Positions 1 to 7,562 of a stretch of 64,000 nt of DNA are shown here, piece by piece. Under the pieces are notes generated by a model. The model made no database searches, had not been told where the DNA came from, and saw nothing but the letters and a program-made list of their open reading frames with translations. The stretch covers positions 1 through 64,000 of the forward strand of contig JAPPHZ010000030.1 in the NCBI GenBank assembly GCA_028820935.1, in the 5' to 3' direction. Origin of the DNA: a bacterium (lineage in GTDB: Bacteria; Actinomycetota; Acidimicrobiia; Spongiisociales; Spongiisociaceae). The first letter of the stretch is position 1; each line of letters opens with the position of its first letter. A program made the position numbers and the translations under genes.

Positions 1-20
1 TGATGTGTATAAGAGTCAGT
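1..20. other. Tn5/Nextera transposon-end-like sequence at the window edge
   Basis: Read on the minus strand, the first 19 bases are CTGACTCTTATACACATCA. This differs at two positions from the 19-bp Tn5 mosaic end used in Nextera libraries, and its first 16 bases equal the Tn5 outside end. It continues the reading frame of the truncated oxidoreductase gene to the extreme edge. The simplest reading is untrimmed library adapter at a contig end, not native sequence. Confidence 0.7.
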
Positions 21-1016
21 CTCGGGGGCTTGCGTTGTCTCGGTACTCGTCGCCTGGGTGGTCGTCGTCTCGGGGGCTTGCGTTGTCTCGGTACTCGTCG
101 GCTGGGTGGTGGTGGTCGTTTCGGGGGCTTGTGTTGTCTCGGCGGTCGTGGGCTGGGTGGTCGAGGCGGTCTCGGCCGGCTCGGTGGTCTCCGCCCCGGC
201 TGGGACGGTCCCGGCCGCTTCGGGGGTGTCGGTGGGCTCGAACTCCGGTACGGCGGTCTCGATGGGCTCGAACTCCGGTGCGGCGGTCTCGATGGGTTCG
301 AACTCCGGTACGGTGGTGTCGGAGACGCCGTCCTCGGACGGGGTAGCGGCGGGCGCCGGCGAGGGGAGTGCGGTGGGGAGCGTGACCTGCTCCCGTCCGA
401 CCGCGGCCGACTGGGTCCGGCTCCCGAGGTATCGACCGAGGAACACCTCGAACACCGACACGAGCACCGTCGCGGCCGACGCGACCAGGAAGGCGCGCCG
501 CGATCCGGCGAGGGCGCCCGCGCCGGACCCGGGCCGGGTTGCGCCCACCAACAGGGAACGGAGTCCCAGCAGCACGCTCACGCCCAGGCCTGCCGCAGCC
601 ACCGCGGCCAACAGGGTTAGAACCGTCCCGGCCAGCGGATCGGTCAGCCCTGCCACGAACCCGACCGCGCCGAACAGCACGAAGCCGGCCGCCGCCACGC
701 CGGGGCGGTCCCTGGACAGGAGGCCGAGGAGAGCGCCGATCCCGAGCGAGACCAGGACGATCCCGATCACCAGCACCAGCTTGTCGTTGGTACCGAACAT
801 CGCGATGGCCCAATCCACCACAGGCACGGGGGTGACGTCGATGACCCGCTGTCCGATCGTCCGCACCAGTGACGGGGCGGACGGGGAGGCGCCTGCCACC
901 AGCTCGGAGACGGCAAGAGCGGCGCCCGCCGCCACCGCACCCAGGAGGGCGAACCCGAGCAATAGCCGGGACGAGGGCGCCGGACCGGATTCGGAAGTAG
1001 AGGGGTCGCGTCCCAT
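1..1016 (-). CDS. Membrane-anchored molybdopterin-dependent oxidoreductase (sulfite oxidase-like), N-terminal part, truncated
   Basis: The gene starts with ATG at 1016 and runs off the left edge, giving 338 visible residues. About five hydrophobic segments (roughly residues 17-40, 78-100, 106-124, 128-151 and 175-193) are followed by a GRYLGSR turn and a Thr/Pro/Glu-rich linker. This layout, with the SRRAFLVASAAT stretch before the last helix, matches the membrane domain of actinobacterial sulfite-oxidase-family Moco enzymes. The catalytic Moco domain would lie beyond the window, so the function is inferred from the N-terminus alone. The linker contains a 10-residue repeat ending in PEFEP and a Thr/Gln-rich repeat, unusually long low-complexity sequence. 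The last residues (about DSYTH) are encoded by the adapter-like end and are probably artefact. A -10-like TAATCT (1024-1029) lies 7 nt from the start codon, so the mRNA may be leaderless. Confidence 0.72.
   Translation of the reverse strand, partial: MGRDPSTSESGPAPSSRLLLGFALLGAVAAGAALAVSELVAGASPSAPSLVRTIGQRVIDVTPVPVVDWAIAMFGTNDKLVLVIGIVLVSLGIGALLGLLSRDRPGVAAAGFVLFGAVGFVAGLTDPLAGTVLTLLAAVAAAGLGVSVLLGLRSLLVGATRPGSGAGALAGSRRAFLVASAATVLVSVFEVFLGRYLGSRTQSAAVGREQVTLPTALPSPAPAATPSEDGVSDTTVPEFEPIETAAPEFEPIETAVPEFEPTDTPEAAGTVPAGAETTEPAETASTTQPTTAETTQAPETTTTTQPTSTETTQAPETTTTQATSTETTQAPETDSYTH
21..170 (-). repeat. Tandem repeat (48/51-bp period) coding for a Thr/Gln-rich linker
   Basis: Three copies of a unit beginning CTCGGGGGCTTG (in the third copy TTCGGGGG) start at 21, 69 and 120, giving periods of 48 and 51 bp. 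The third copy is more diverged. On the minus strand they encode STETTQAPETTTTQ-like repeats in the oxidoreductase linker. Periods divisible by three keep the frame, as expected for a coding low-complexity expansion. Confidence 0.8.
239..326 (-). repeat. Three 30-bp tandem repeats coding for a PEFEPIETA-type unit
   Basis: Three near-identical 30-bp units around AACTCCGGT start at 241, 271 and 301. They encode ten-residue units of the form (V/A)PEFEPIETA in the extracytoplasmic linker of the truncated oxidoreductase. Confidence 0.82.
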
Positions 1017-1102
1017 AGTCCTTAGATTAGGGCGGCTCGGCGCCATAGCCGGCGCTCGGTGGTGTGACCACCCGACCGGTTAGGCGGCGGAACTCGACGC
1101 TC

Positions 1103-2548
1103 CTATCCGGCGGGAGCGCGGCCGGTGGTGGCGATCTCGGGGGGTATCCGCTCGCCCCACCCCGTGGCCCGTTCCCACGCATGGGCCAGTTCGAGAACGG
1201 AGCGGTCGGCGTGAGGACGGCCCACCAGCTGCAGGCCGACCGGTAGCCCGTCGGGTGTGAAGCCGCCCGGGACGGAGATGGCGGGGTGGGTCGTCACCGT
1301 GATGTCGCTGCACGACCGCATCCAGTCGATGTAGGTCTCCATCCGGGTTCCGTCGATCTCGGTGGGGTATTCCACATCTACGGGGAAAGGGGGCACCTGG
1401 GTGACGGGCGCGGCCAGGAAGTCGAATCCTCCCTCCTCAGGCCTCATGAAGTCATGGACTCGGGCCACCAGCTCGCGGTGCCGGCGGCAGATGTCGGCGT
1501 AGTCGGCGATGGACATATCGAGGCCGGCCTCGATGTTCCAGATCACGGTCGCCTTCATCAGGTCCCGGTGCTCGGCGAGTAGCGGGGCATAGCCGACCGC
1601 GAACAGCCATGCCCGCCGGGCCTGGAAGATCTGGGCGGCGTCGGACAGGTCCGGCCAAGCCTCCACGACCTCGCAACCCAGGTCGGCCAGCAGGTCGGGA
1701 GCGTTTTCGAGGGCCGCCCTGATGAAGGGATCGACCGGAAGCCCGCCCGCGTCAGGTGACCAGGCCACCCTGGTGCCGGTCAGATCCCGTTCCAGGGAGC
1801 CGGCGAAGGCATCCGGTGACTGGTTGATCGAGACCGGCGAGCGAGGGTCCGGGCCGGCCATGGCCCGGAGGTAGAGGGCCACGTCCGCCACCGTCCGAGC
1901 CATCGGGCCCCTTACCGGGAGGGGAGACCACGGATCGTGGGCTGTGATGGCCGGTACCCGACCGGGCGACGGGCGGAACCCGACGATGTTGCAGAAGGCG
2001 GCGGGATTGCGGAGCGACCCGCCCAGATCGCTCCCGTCGCACAGCGGCAGCATCCGGGCGGCCAGCGCGGCGGCCGCACCCCCGCTGCTGCCGCCCGGTG
2101 TCCGGGTGAGCGCGTAGGGGTTGCGGGTGGGGCCGAAGACCGGGTTGAAGGTGTGGGATCCGGCCCCGAACTCGGGCGTGTTGGTCTTGCCCACCATCAC
2201 CGCTCCGGCCCGGCGCTGGCGCTCGACGACGAGCGAGTCGGACGGAGGGAGGAAGTCGGAGAAGATAGGCGAGCCGAAGGTGGTGCGGATGCCGGCCGTG
2301 GCCAGCAGGTCCTTGTGGGCCACGGGCAGGCCGTGCAGCAGCCCTAGCGATTCGCCCCGGGCGTGTGCCTCGTCAGCGCCGTTGGCGCGTTCCACGGCCA
2401 GCTCGGGCGTCAGGGTCACCAGGGCGTTGACGATCGGGTTGAGCGCCTCGATCCGGGACAGGTGGGCGTCGAGCAGCTCGCGGGCGCTGAGTTGCCCTCG
2501 GGCCAGCAGCGAGGACATTTCGGTTGCGGGGAGCGAGCACAGGTCCAT
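1103..2548 (-). CDS. Amidase (amidase signature family)
   Basis: The product is about 481 residues and belongs to the amidase signature family (GatA/6-aminohexanoate cyclic dimer hydrolase type), which hydrolyses carboxylic amides. The Ser-cisSer-Lys catalytic set is visible: the Lys in VAHKDLL, the glycine/serine core TPGGSSGG and the nucleophile region SDLGGSLRNPA. The usual N-terminal LSARELLDAHLSRIEALNP helix is present. I placed the start at the ATG beginning MDLCSL; an in-frame ATG six codons upstream (2566) is possible, and neither has a clear ribosome binding site. Substrate specificity cannot be told. There are no gatB or gatC neighbours, so a stand-alone amidase is more likely than the tRNA amidotransferase subunit. 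It is divergent from hisA. Confidence 0.9.
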   Translation of the reverse strand: MDLCSLPATEMSSLLARGQLSARELLDAHLSRIEALNPIVNALVTLTPELAVERANGADEAHARGESLGLLHGLPVAHKDLLATAGIRTTFGSPIFSDFLPPSDSLVVERQRRAGAVMVGKTNTPEFGAGSHTFNPVFGPTRNPYALTRTPGGSSGGAAAALAARMLPLCDGSDLGGSLRNPAAFCNIVGFRPSPGRVPAITAHDPWSPLPVRGPMARTVADVALYLRAMAGPDPRSPVSINQSPDAFAGSLERDLTGTRVAWSPDAGGLPVDPFIRAALENAPDLLADLGCEVVEAWPDLSDAAQIFQARRAWLFAVGYAPLLAEHRDLMKATVIWNIEAGLDMSIADYADICRRHRELVARVHDFMRPEEGGFDFLAAPVTQVPPFPVDVEYPTEIDGTRMETYIDWMRSCSDITVTTHPAISVPGGFTPDGLPVGLQLVGRPHADRSVLELAHAWERATGWGERIPPEIATTGRAPAG

Positions 2549-2653
2549 GGCGCCATTTGACCACATCGCGGCCGGGCACGGTTCGTCGGCGGTCCTGTCC
2601 GGTTACCCTGCCGCGCTGGAATCCGCTCCCGATCAGAAGTTCCGAGGCGTTTC

Positions 2654-3367
2654 GTGAGAATCTTTCCGGCGATAGACGTACTGGGTGGGGGCGTGGTGCG
2701 CCTGTTCCAGGGCGACTACGGCCGGGTCACCAGGTACGGGGAGTCGATCGGCGACCAGCTGGAAGCCTGGAAGGATGCGGGCGCCGCCTGGGTGCATGTC
2801 ATCGACCTCGACGGGGCGAGGAAGGGAAAGCCCGATCCGTCCCTGTGGCGCCGGGTGGCCGCCCGTGGGGTGGCCGTCCAACTCGGAGGGGGCATCCGGA
2901 GCGCCGCTGACGCCGTAGCGGCGCTGGGGTGCGGCATAGACCGAGTGATCATGGGCACCAGCGCAGTCTGGTCGCCTGGCGTTCTGGCATCGACCGTCGA
3001 GCGAGCCTCGCCGGACCGGGTGGTGGCGGCGGTCGACGTCAGGGACGGCCGGGCCGGAGGCCAGGGTTGGCTGGACGAGGGCCGGGACTTCGAGCAGGTG
3101 GTCGAGAGTGCGCTGGAAGCCGGGGTGTCGACGTTCCTGGTGACCGCCATCGCTCGCGACGGCGCCATGACCGGCCCCGACCTGGAGCTACTCGGAGCGG
3201 TCCGCCGCCGGGCGCCCGATGCCGAACTGATGGCCGCAGGCGGTATCGCGACGATGGGCGACCTGCGCGATCTGGCCGCCGGAGGCATCGACGGGGCGGT
3301 GATCGGTCGGGCCCTCTACGAAGGCGGGATCGACCTAGCCGAGGCGCTGGGAGAGTTCCCGGGCTAG
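2654..3367 (+). CDS. hisA: Phosphoribosylformimino-5-aminoimidazole carboxamide ribotide isomerase
   Basis: The 237-residue product is a HisA-type (beta/alpha)8 barrel that isomerises ProFAR to PRFAR in histidine biosynthesis. The catalytic acid pair is recognisable: Asp8 in FPAIDVLGGG and Asp128 in VAAVDVRDG. Phosphate-binding loops VQLGGGIRS and MAAGGIATM are intact. The start is GTG at 2654. No other his gene is nearby. In many actinobacteria this protein is the bifunctional PriA, which also does the TrpF reaction; I cannot decide this by eye, and no trp genes are visible here. Confidence 0.93.
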   Translation: MRIFPAIDVLGGGVVRLFQGDYGRVTRYGESIGDQLEAWKDAGAAWVHVIDLDGARKGKPDPSLWRRVAARGVAVQLGGGIRSAADAVAALGCGIDRVIMGTSAVWSPGVLASTVERASPDRVVAAVDVRDGRAGGQGWLDEGRDFEQVVESALEAGVSTFLVTAIARDGAMTGPDLELLGAVRRRAPDAELMAAGGIATMGDLRDLAAGGIDGAVIGRALYEGGIDLAEALGEFPG

Positions 3368-3393
3368 CCGGTCTGTCGGCAGCGATGATTCGT

Positions 3394-3466
3394 CGCGCTT
3401 TCCGGACAGGGGTTGAACGCGTCACCGCCCCGCCTTACGTTGCCTATCGCCAAGCACCAACACCGG
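3394..3466 (+). promoter_or_regulatory. Promoter-like repeat, copy A
   Basis: TTGAAC (3413-3418) and TACGTT (3436-3441) are separated by exactly 17 bp, matching a sigma70-type promoter. The surrounding 73 bp recurs downstream as copy B. No obvious gene is transcribed before copy B, so the RNA it would make is unexplained. Confidence 0.45.
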
Positions 3467-3633
3467 CCGATGGCATGAGACGATCGGTTCGGCCGGCCCG
3501 AATGGAACATACAAGCTCGATGGAGCGAAGGCCGACCTCCGGCACCAACCCGGCGTGTCCGGCCACGCTCCGAAAGGCACGGCGGTGGTGGCGGGGGATG
3601 GGCCCGGTGCGTGGCGCCGCGTGGCGCGTTTTT

Positions 3634-3707
3634 CGCGTTCTCCGGAAAGGGAGTTGAATGCGTCACAAGACTCCCTTATGTTGATTATCACCGAACACTG
3701 ACACCGG
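3634..3707 (+). promoter_or_regulatory. Promoter-like repeat, copy B
   Basis: TTGAAT (3654-3659) and TATGTT (3677-3682) are 17 bp apart. The copy aligns with copy A over 73-74 bp with one indel, and both share the flanks CGCG, TCCGGA, GCGTCAC and ACACCGG. It lies about 95 bp upstream of the small membrane protein gene and may drive it. Confidence 0.5.
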
Positions 3708-3776
3708 TACGGGAGGCCGATCACCGCCGTGTTGGTAGAATGTTGTCAGCCAACCTGAGGAAGGAAAGCTCCACGC

Positions 3777-3959
3777 ATGACTAGCCAGGGAGTCACCGAG
3801 TCGCTAGTCGACGCGAAGGACGAAGCCCGTCAGGCAGAGGTACGGACCGATCTGGCCAAAGATATGAATCGGTTCACCTGGCGGGTCATCGGTTTCGTAA
3901 CCGCTCTCGTGCTTGGATCGACCGGTCTCATCATTGCGGTGCTGCTAGGCGTCCCCTAG
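3777..3959 (+). CDS. Small single-pass membrane protein, unknown function
   Basis: This 60-residue protein has a charged N-terminal half (residues 1-31, rich in Asp, Glu, Lys and Arg) and one hydrophobic helix, about residues 35-58 (VIGFVTALVLGSTGLIIAVLLG). The good ribosome binding site GAGGAAGGAAAG just upstream of ATG supports a real gene. The pattern (acidic amphipathic segment then one C-terminal helix) is common in small actinobacterial proteins, but I do not recognise a named family. It follows the duplicated promoter-like element and is followed by a terminator-like hairpin, so it is probably a single-gene transcript. Confidence 0.68.
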   Translation: MTSQGVTESLVDAKDEARQAEVRTDLAKDMNRFTWRVIGFVTALVLGSTGLIIAVLLGVP

Positions 3960-3962
3960 AAA

Positions 3963-3994
3963 CGGAGGGTGTCAGCCTTGGAACGCTGCCTCCG
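3963..3994 (+). terminator. Terminator-like hairpin after the small membrane protein gene
   Basis: CGGAGG(gtgt)CAGC pairs with GCTGCCTCCG across an eight-base loop. It begins 3 bp after the stop codon, between two convergent genes. There is no T tract, as often in high-GC actinobacteria. Confidence 0.45.
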
Positions 3995-4100
3995 AGGTTG
4001 GCGCAAGAGAACACGTGGAAGCAGGTACTTCGACGCGACGAGGCTGGCCGACTCAGCCGATGCCGTGTCTCAGCGGCGGAGTCGTGGAATACCCTGACGC

Positions 4101-5246
4101 CTATTGCCGCACATCGGGGGGAGCCAGCGAATCGTTCACCAGGCGATCCACCACCGCCCGTAGCGCCTCCCTGTCGTCGGCGCCCGACTCCAATGCCTTC
4201 CTGTAGACGCCCAGTTGGATGTCGGCGGAGGTACCCCGCTCGAGGATCGTTCGGGCATGCTCCACCTCGGACACGCAGCCGAGTGCTTCGGCATCGGGCC
4301 GCACTAGTTCGATCATCTCTTCCATCAGGTCGGGAAACGGCACCAGGACGCCCTTACCGAAGTCGATCAGCCGGTCGGCGATCCCGTATCGCTGGGCGCG
4401 CCAGATGTTCTCTGCGACCAGGAAGTTGGCGTAGCTCCGCCAGCGCTGGTTCTCCATTCTCAGCCGCCAGAGCATGCGCAGCAGGCACACGTAGAGGGCG
4501 GCGAGCGTGATGGTGTCCTCCATCTTGGTGGGCAGGTCGGTGATCCGCATCTCGAGCGTGGGGTAGCGACACGACGGACGGACGTCCCACCAGAGCTTCG
4601 AGGCGTCCTCGATGATGCCGGCGTTCACCAGGACATCCACGTGTCGTTGGTACTCCGCCCACGACTCGAACCTCTCTGGCAGACCGGTGCGGGGAATGGC
4701 GCCGAAGATGGCCGGGCGGTAGCTCTTGAGACCCGTGTCCCTGCCCTGCCAGAACGGTGAGGAGGCCGACAGGGCGAGGAGGTGGGGAAGGAAGTAGGAG
4801 ATCTGTCCCATCAGGTCGATGCGGAGGTCCGGGTCCTCGATTCCCACATGAACGTGGAGTCCCGAGATCACCAGTTGCCGGGCGGTCCCTTGGAGGTCGT
4901 CGGCTAGCTGGCGGTAGCGGTCGCCGTCGGTCACCTGCTGCGTCTCCCAGCGGGTGAACGGATGGGTCGAGGCGGCGATCGGGGCCAGCCCGTAGTCGTC
5001 AGCCGCCTCCGAGACGGCGATACGCAGCAGCCCGATCTCTGCCCGCAGGTCCTTGAGGTTCTCGCAGACCGGGGTCCCGATCTCGATCTGGCAACTGAAC
5101 AACTCGGGGCTCACCAAGCCGTGGCGCAGGGCCTTGACCTTCTCGATCAGACCCTGGGGCTGGTAGGACACGAGCGCCCCCGTATCGCGCTCGACCAGGA
5201 GGTACTCCTCCTCGATCCCCATAGTCCAGGAAGGTTCGGCAATCAT
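4101..5246 (-). CDS. Carboxylate-amine ligase, YbdK / glutamate-cysteine ligase type 2 family
   Basis: The 381-residue product matches the YbdK-type glutamate-cysteine ligase 2 family in length (E. coli YbdK is about 372) and motifs: the N-terminal TMGIEEEYLLV, SGLHVHVGIED, the ATP/metal-binding core and RPSCRYPTLEMRITDLPT. These enzymes join a carboxylate to an amine with ATP, and some make gamma-glutamylcysteine weakly. The native substrate is not deducible. Actinobacteria normally use mycothiol, so this need not be glutathione synthesis. The ATG start at 5246 leaves a short upstream region shared with the divergent fic promoter. Confidence 0.9.
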   Translation of the reverse strand: MIAEPSWTMGIEEEYLLVERDTGALVSYQPQGLIEKVKALRHGLVSPELFSCQIEIGTPVCENLKDLRAEIGLLRIAVSEAADDYGLAPIAASTHPFTRWETQQVTDGDRYRQLADDLQGTARQLVISGLHVHVGIEDPDLRIDLMGQISYFLPHLLALSASSPFWQGRDTGLKSYRPAIFGAIPRTGLPERFESWAEYQRHVDVLVNAGIIEDASKLWWDVRPSCRYPTLEMRITDLPTKMEDTITLAALYVCLLRMLWRLRMENQRWRSYANFLVAENIWRAQRYGIADRLIDFGKGVLVPFPDLMEEMIELVRPDAEALGCVSEVEHARTILERGTSADIQLGVYRKALESGADDREALRAVVDRLVNDSLAPPDVRQ

Positions 5247-5379
5247 AAGGTGAGTTTAGTGTTCTGCCTCTGTCGTCATCTGAACATTTCTGGCGATGGG
5301 GATGTGAATAGACAGAGGGAGTTGATCACGAGACATGGCGTGGGATCCTTCCGCAACCATCACATTTTCGGAAGGATAC

Positions 5380-5396
5380 TGTAGTAATCTACTGAA
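5380..5396 (+). promoter_or_regulatory. Probable leaderless promoter of the fic gene
   Basis: TAATCT at 5385-5390 lies 6 nt before the ATG at 5397, the spacing expected when transcription starts at the start codon. GTAG-taat-CTAC forms a short palindrome over it. No ribosome binding site is visible upstream of the ATG, and no convincing -35 was found. Confidence 0.45.
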
Positions 5397-6536
5397 ATGA
5401 TCTCGAATGCGGAAGACATTTCGGGCCAATACGTAGAATCCGACTGGAACGGGCGAACGGTCCGGGCGTGGGTACCGGCGCCGCTCCGAGAGCGCGCCCT
5501 GGTCTTGTCGGCCTCCACCGCTAGAGCCGGCGAGCGAGCCTGCGCGGCCATAAGGCTGGCGGAAGCGAGGCTGCCCGACCATTGGGAGCCGTTGGCCCGG
5601 CTGCTCCTGCGTAACGAGGGGATGGCCTCCTCCGCCATCGAGGGGCTGCGCGAACCGCCAGAAGCCGTCCTGATCGCAGGACGGACCGGCTCGGGTGGCG
5701 CCGCCGGCTGGGTCGCCGACAACCTGGTGGTTATCGATCGGGCCCTGGAGACCGCCCACGCGGCGTTGACCGTGGAAACCCTGCATGGCTGGCACAGGCA
5801 GCTCATGCGGTACGGGATGCTGCCGCCCGGCATGGTCGGGGCATTCCGACCGGTATTCGGCTGGGTGGGAGGTAGTACGCCCATGGACGCGACCTACGTT
5901 CCTCCGCCGCCGCAGGAAATCCCGAGACTGGTCGAGGATCTCATCCTGTTCGCGGACGGCAGCCCTCCGGACCTGGATCCGGTCTCCCACGCCGCCGTGA
6001 TCCACGCCCAGTTCGAGGCAATCCATCCTTACGGAGACGGAAACGGGCGTCTCGGACGGGTACTGATCGGCCGGACACTGCACAGGAGGGGGGTGACCAG
6101 GTGTACCAGCGTTCCCATCAGCGTGGCCATCGCCCGCGATCCCGGCGGCTACCTTTCCGGCCTTCACCTCTTCGAGCAGGGCATGACCGACCCTTGGGTC
6201 AGGTGGTTCGCCGCGATGGCCGAGAGGGCCGCATCCGCCACCAGCCGGATCCTCGACCAGACCGATGCCCTTTTGACCCAGTGGGAGGAAGCACTCAGCG
6301 GGCTACGGTCCGACCACGGTGCCCGCGCCCTGCTCCCCAACCTCCCCGCCCATCCGCTACTCAGCGCCGGGGACGTGGCCGGGCTACTCGGCAGCAGCGA
6401 ACGGAGCGCCCGCACGGCGCTGGCCGCGCTGGCCGACCGCGGCGTGGTGTCGCCGATCGACGTCCCGAGCACAGGCCCCGGTCGCAACCGCCACTGGTTC
6501 ATCGCACGTGATCTGCTCCAACTCAGGCAGGCATGA
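5397..6536 (+). CDS. Fic-family AMP transferase with its own inhibitory motif
   Basis: The 379-residue protein carries the Fic active-site loop HPYGDGNGRLGR starting at His210, with the catalytic His and the anion-binding GNGR. An N-terminal SSAIEG at residues 78-83 fits the inhibitory [S/T]xxxE[G/N] motif, so this is a class II Fic protein that blocks its own ATP site through Glu82. The N-terminal Fic_N-like region precedes the core, and the last about 70 residues look like a winged helix (LLSAGDVAGLLGSSERSARTALAALADRGVV). Fic enzymes usually AMPylate a target protein; the target is unknown. There is no separate antitoxin gene beside it, in line with cis inhibition. Confidence 0.92.
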   Translation: MISNAEDISGQYVESDWNGRTVRAWVPAPLRERALVLSASTARAGERACAAIRLAEARLPDHWEPLARLLLRNEGMASSAIEGLREPPEAVLIAGRTGSGGAAGWVADNLVVIDRALETAHAALTVETLHGWHRQLMRYGMLPPGMVGAFRPVFGWVGGSTPMDATYVPPPPQEIPRLVEDLILFADGSPPDLDPVSHAAVIHAQFEAIHPYGDGNGRLGRVLIGRTLHRRGVTRCTSVPISVAIARDPGGYLSGLHLFEQGMTDPWVRWFAAMAERAASATSRILDQTDALLTQWEEALSGLRSDHGARALLPNLPAHPLLSAGDVAGLLGSSERSARTALAALADRGVVSPIDVPSTGPGRNRHWFIARDLLQLRQA

Positions 6537-6761
6537 GTCCGTTGATTCCAGAATGCCGTCAGTGCTCAGCGGACCGTGGCCAGTAACGGGTGGCGACTCG
6601 GTAAAGAGACAAGCCCTATGGCCCTACGCCTCACCGCGCCCGGACCTGATAATGCTTCGGGCACCATCCCTACCGACTGAAGATTGCGGGCCAGCTGACG
6701 ATCATTCATCTTCCTCTCCACTTGTAGGCCGGGTAGGGCGCTTCTTCGACGCTCGTTCCAT
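6537..6761. other. Intergenic gap between convergent fic and methyltransferase genes
   Basis: These 225 bp contain no reading frame I can support, no clear terminator and no repeat seen elsewhere in the window. Confidence 0.5.
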
Positions 6762-7562
6762 TCAAGAGGTACCGGATGTGCGCCGGCGGAGGGCTTCGAA
6801 GAGGACCAGGGCGGCGGCGGTGGCCGCGTTGAGGGAGTCGGCCGAGCCGGCCATGGGGATGCGGGCCATGGGGAAGCGTCCGTCCAGCCAGGTCTCGCTC
6901 AGCCCGTACTGCTCGGACCCCACCACGACGGCAACAGCGCCCGAGTAGTCCGCCTTCCAGTAGAGGTCCTGGGTCGAGGGGGTGGTGACGAGGGCCCTTA
7001 TCCCGTGTCCGGCCATCCACCCGATGGCGCCGTCCGCGGTCGAGACCGCGAGCGGCACCGTGAACAGGCAGCCGAGCGAGGCTCGCACCACGTTGGGGTT
7101 GAACGGGTCGGTGGCGGGATCGGCCACGATGACCGCGCTCACGCCGGCGGCATCGGCCGTGCGCAGCATGGTTCCGAGGTTGCCCGGCTTCTCGATGCCT
7201 TCCATCACCAACAGGAGCGGATCGGGTGGCAGCCTGAGCCGCTCCAACCCGGTGTCGAACTGGGGCGCCACGGCCAGGAGCCCTTCAGGCCGGTCCCGGT
7301 AGGCGGCCTTCCGGAACGGATCGGGCGCCACCCGGTGGCGCCGGGCGCCTGACGCGACGATCCGCTCGACCAGGTCGGGCTCGTTGGTCCCGAGGAAGAG
7401 GCGATCGCACACGTAGACCTCATCGATGCGGATACCGGCGGCCACCGCCCGAGTGATCTCGCGGTAGCCCTCGATCAGGAACGAGCCCTCGCCATCCCGG
7501 TGGCGCCGGCTCCGGAGCCGCACCAGGCGCTTTACCTTGGGGTTGGCCGGAGAGGTGATCAT
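6762..7562 (-). CDS. RNA 2'-O-methyltransferase, SpoU/TrmH family
   Basis: The 266-residue product has a small N-terminal substrate-binding domain (ITSPANPKVKRLVRLRSRRHR and FLIEGYREI, typical of SpoU_sub_bind) and the trefoil-knot SPOUT domain. Motif 1 (EGIEKPGNLGTMLRTADA) holds the invariant Asn and Arg, motif 2 is VVVGSEQYGLS, and motif 3 is IPMAGSADSLNAATAAALVLFE. It should add a methyl group from SAM to a ribose 2'-OH in rRNA or tRNA; the exact site cannot be assigned. It overlaps the upstream nitroreductase gene by 4 nt (ATGA), so the two are translated together. The family resemblance to TsnR-like 23S rRNA enzymes is general only. Confidence 0.9.
   Translation of the reverse strand: MITSPANPKVKRLVRLRSRRHRDGEGSFLIEGYREITRAVAAGIRIDEVYVCDRLFLGTNEPDLVERIVASGARRHRVAPDPFRKAAYRDRPEGLLAVAPQFDTGLERLRLPPDPLLLVMEGIEKPGNLGTMLRTADAAGVSAVIVADPATDPFNPNVVRASLGCLFTVPLAVSTADGAIGWMAGHGIRALVTTPSTQDLYWKADYSGAVAVVVGSEQYGLSETWLDGRFPMARIPMAGSADSLNAATAAALVLFEALRRRTSGTS

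Larger units (their letters stand above)
3368..3776. other. Gene-poor 409-bp interval with duplicated promoter-like element
   Basis: I see no convincing conserved gene here. The interval holds two imperfect copies of a 73-74 bp element and, near 3735-3740, a TAGAAT that could serve as -10 for the small gene at 3777. A 60-codon reading frame (3475-3657) rich in Arg lies between the copies and ends inside copy two; it has no family resemblance and is probably chance. Confidence 0.6.

Noticed and set aside
285-330. tRNA T-arm-like GGTTCGAACTCC
   Set aside because: It is part of the 30-bp coding repeats and has no acceptor or anticodon stem around it.
20-330. CRISPR-like array in the spaced repeats at the left edge
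   Set aside because: The repeats are direct in-frame coding repeats without unique spacers of constant length, and no cas gene is near.
3364-3724. Short minus-strand open frames in the gap after hisA
   Set aside because: They lack ribosome binding sites and family resemblance and run through both copies of the promoter-like repeat.
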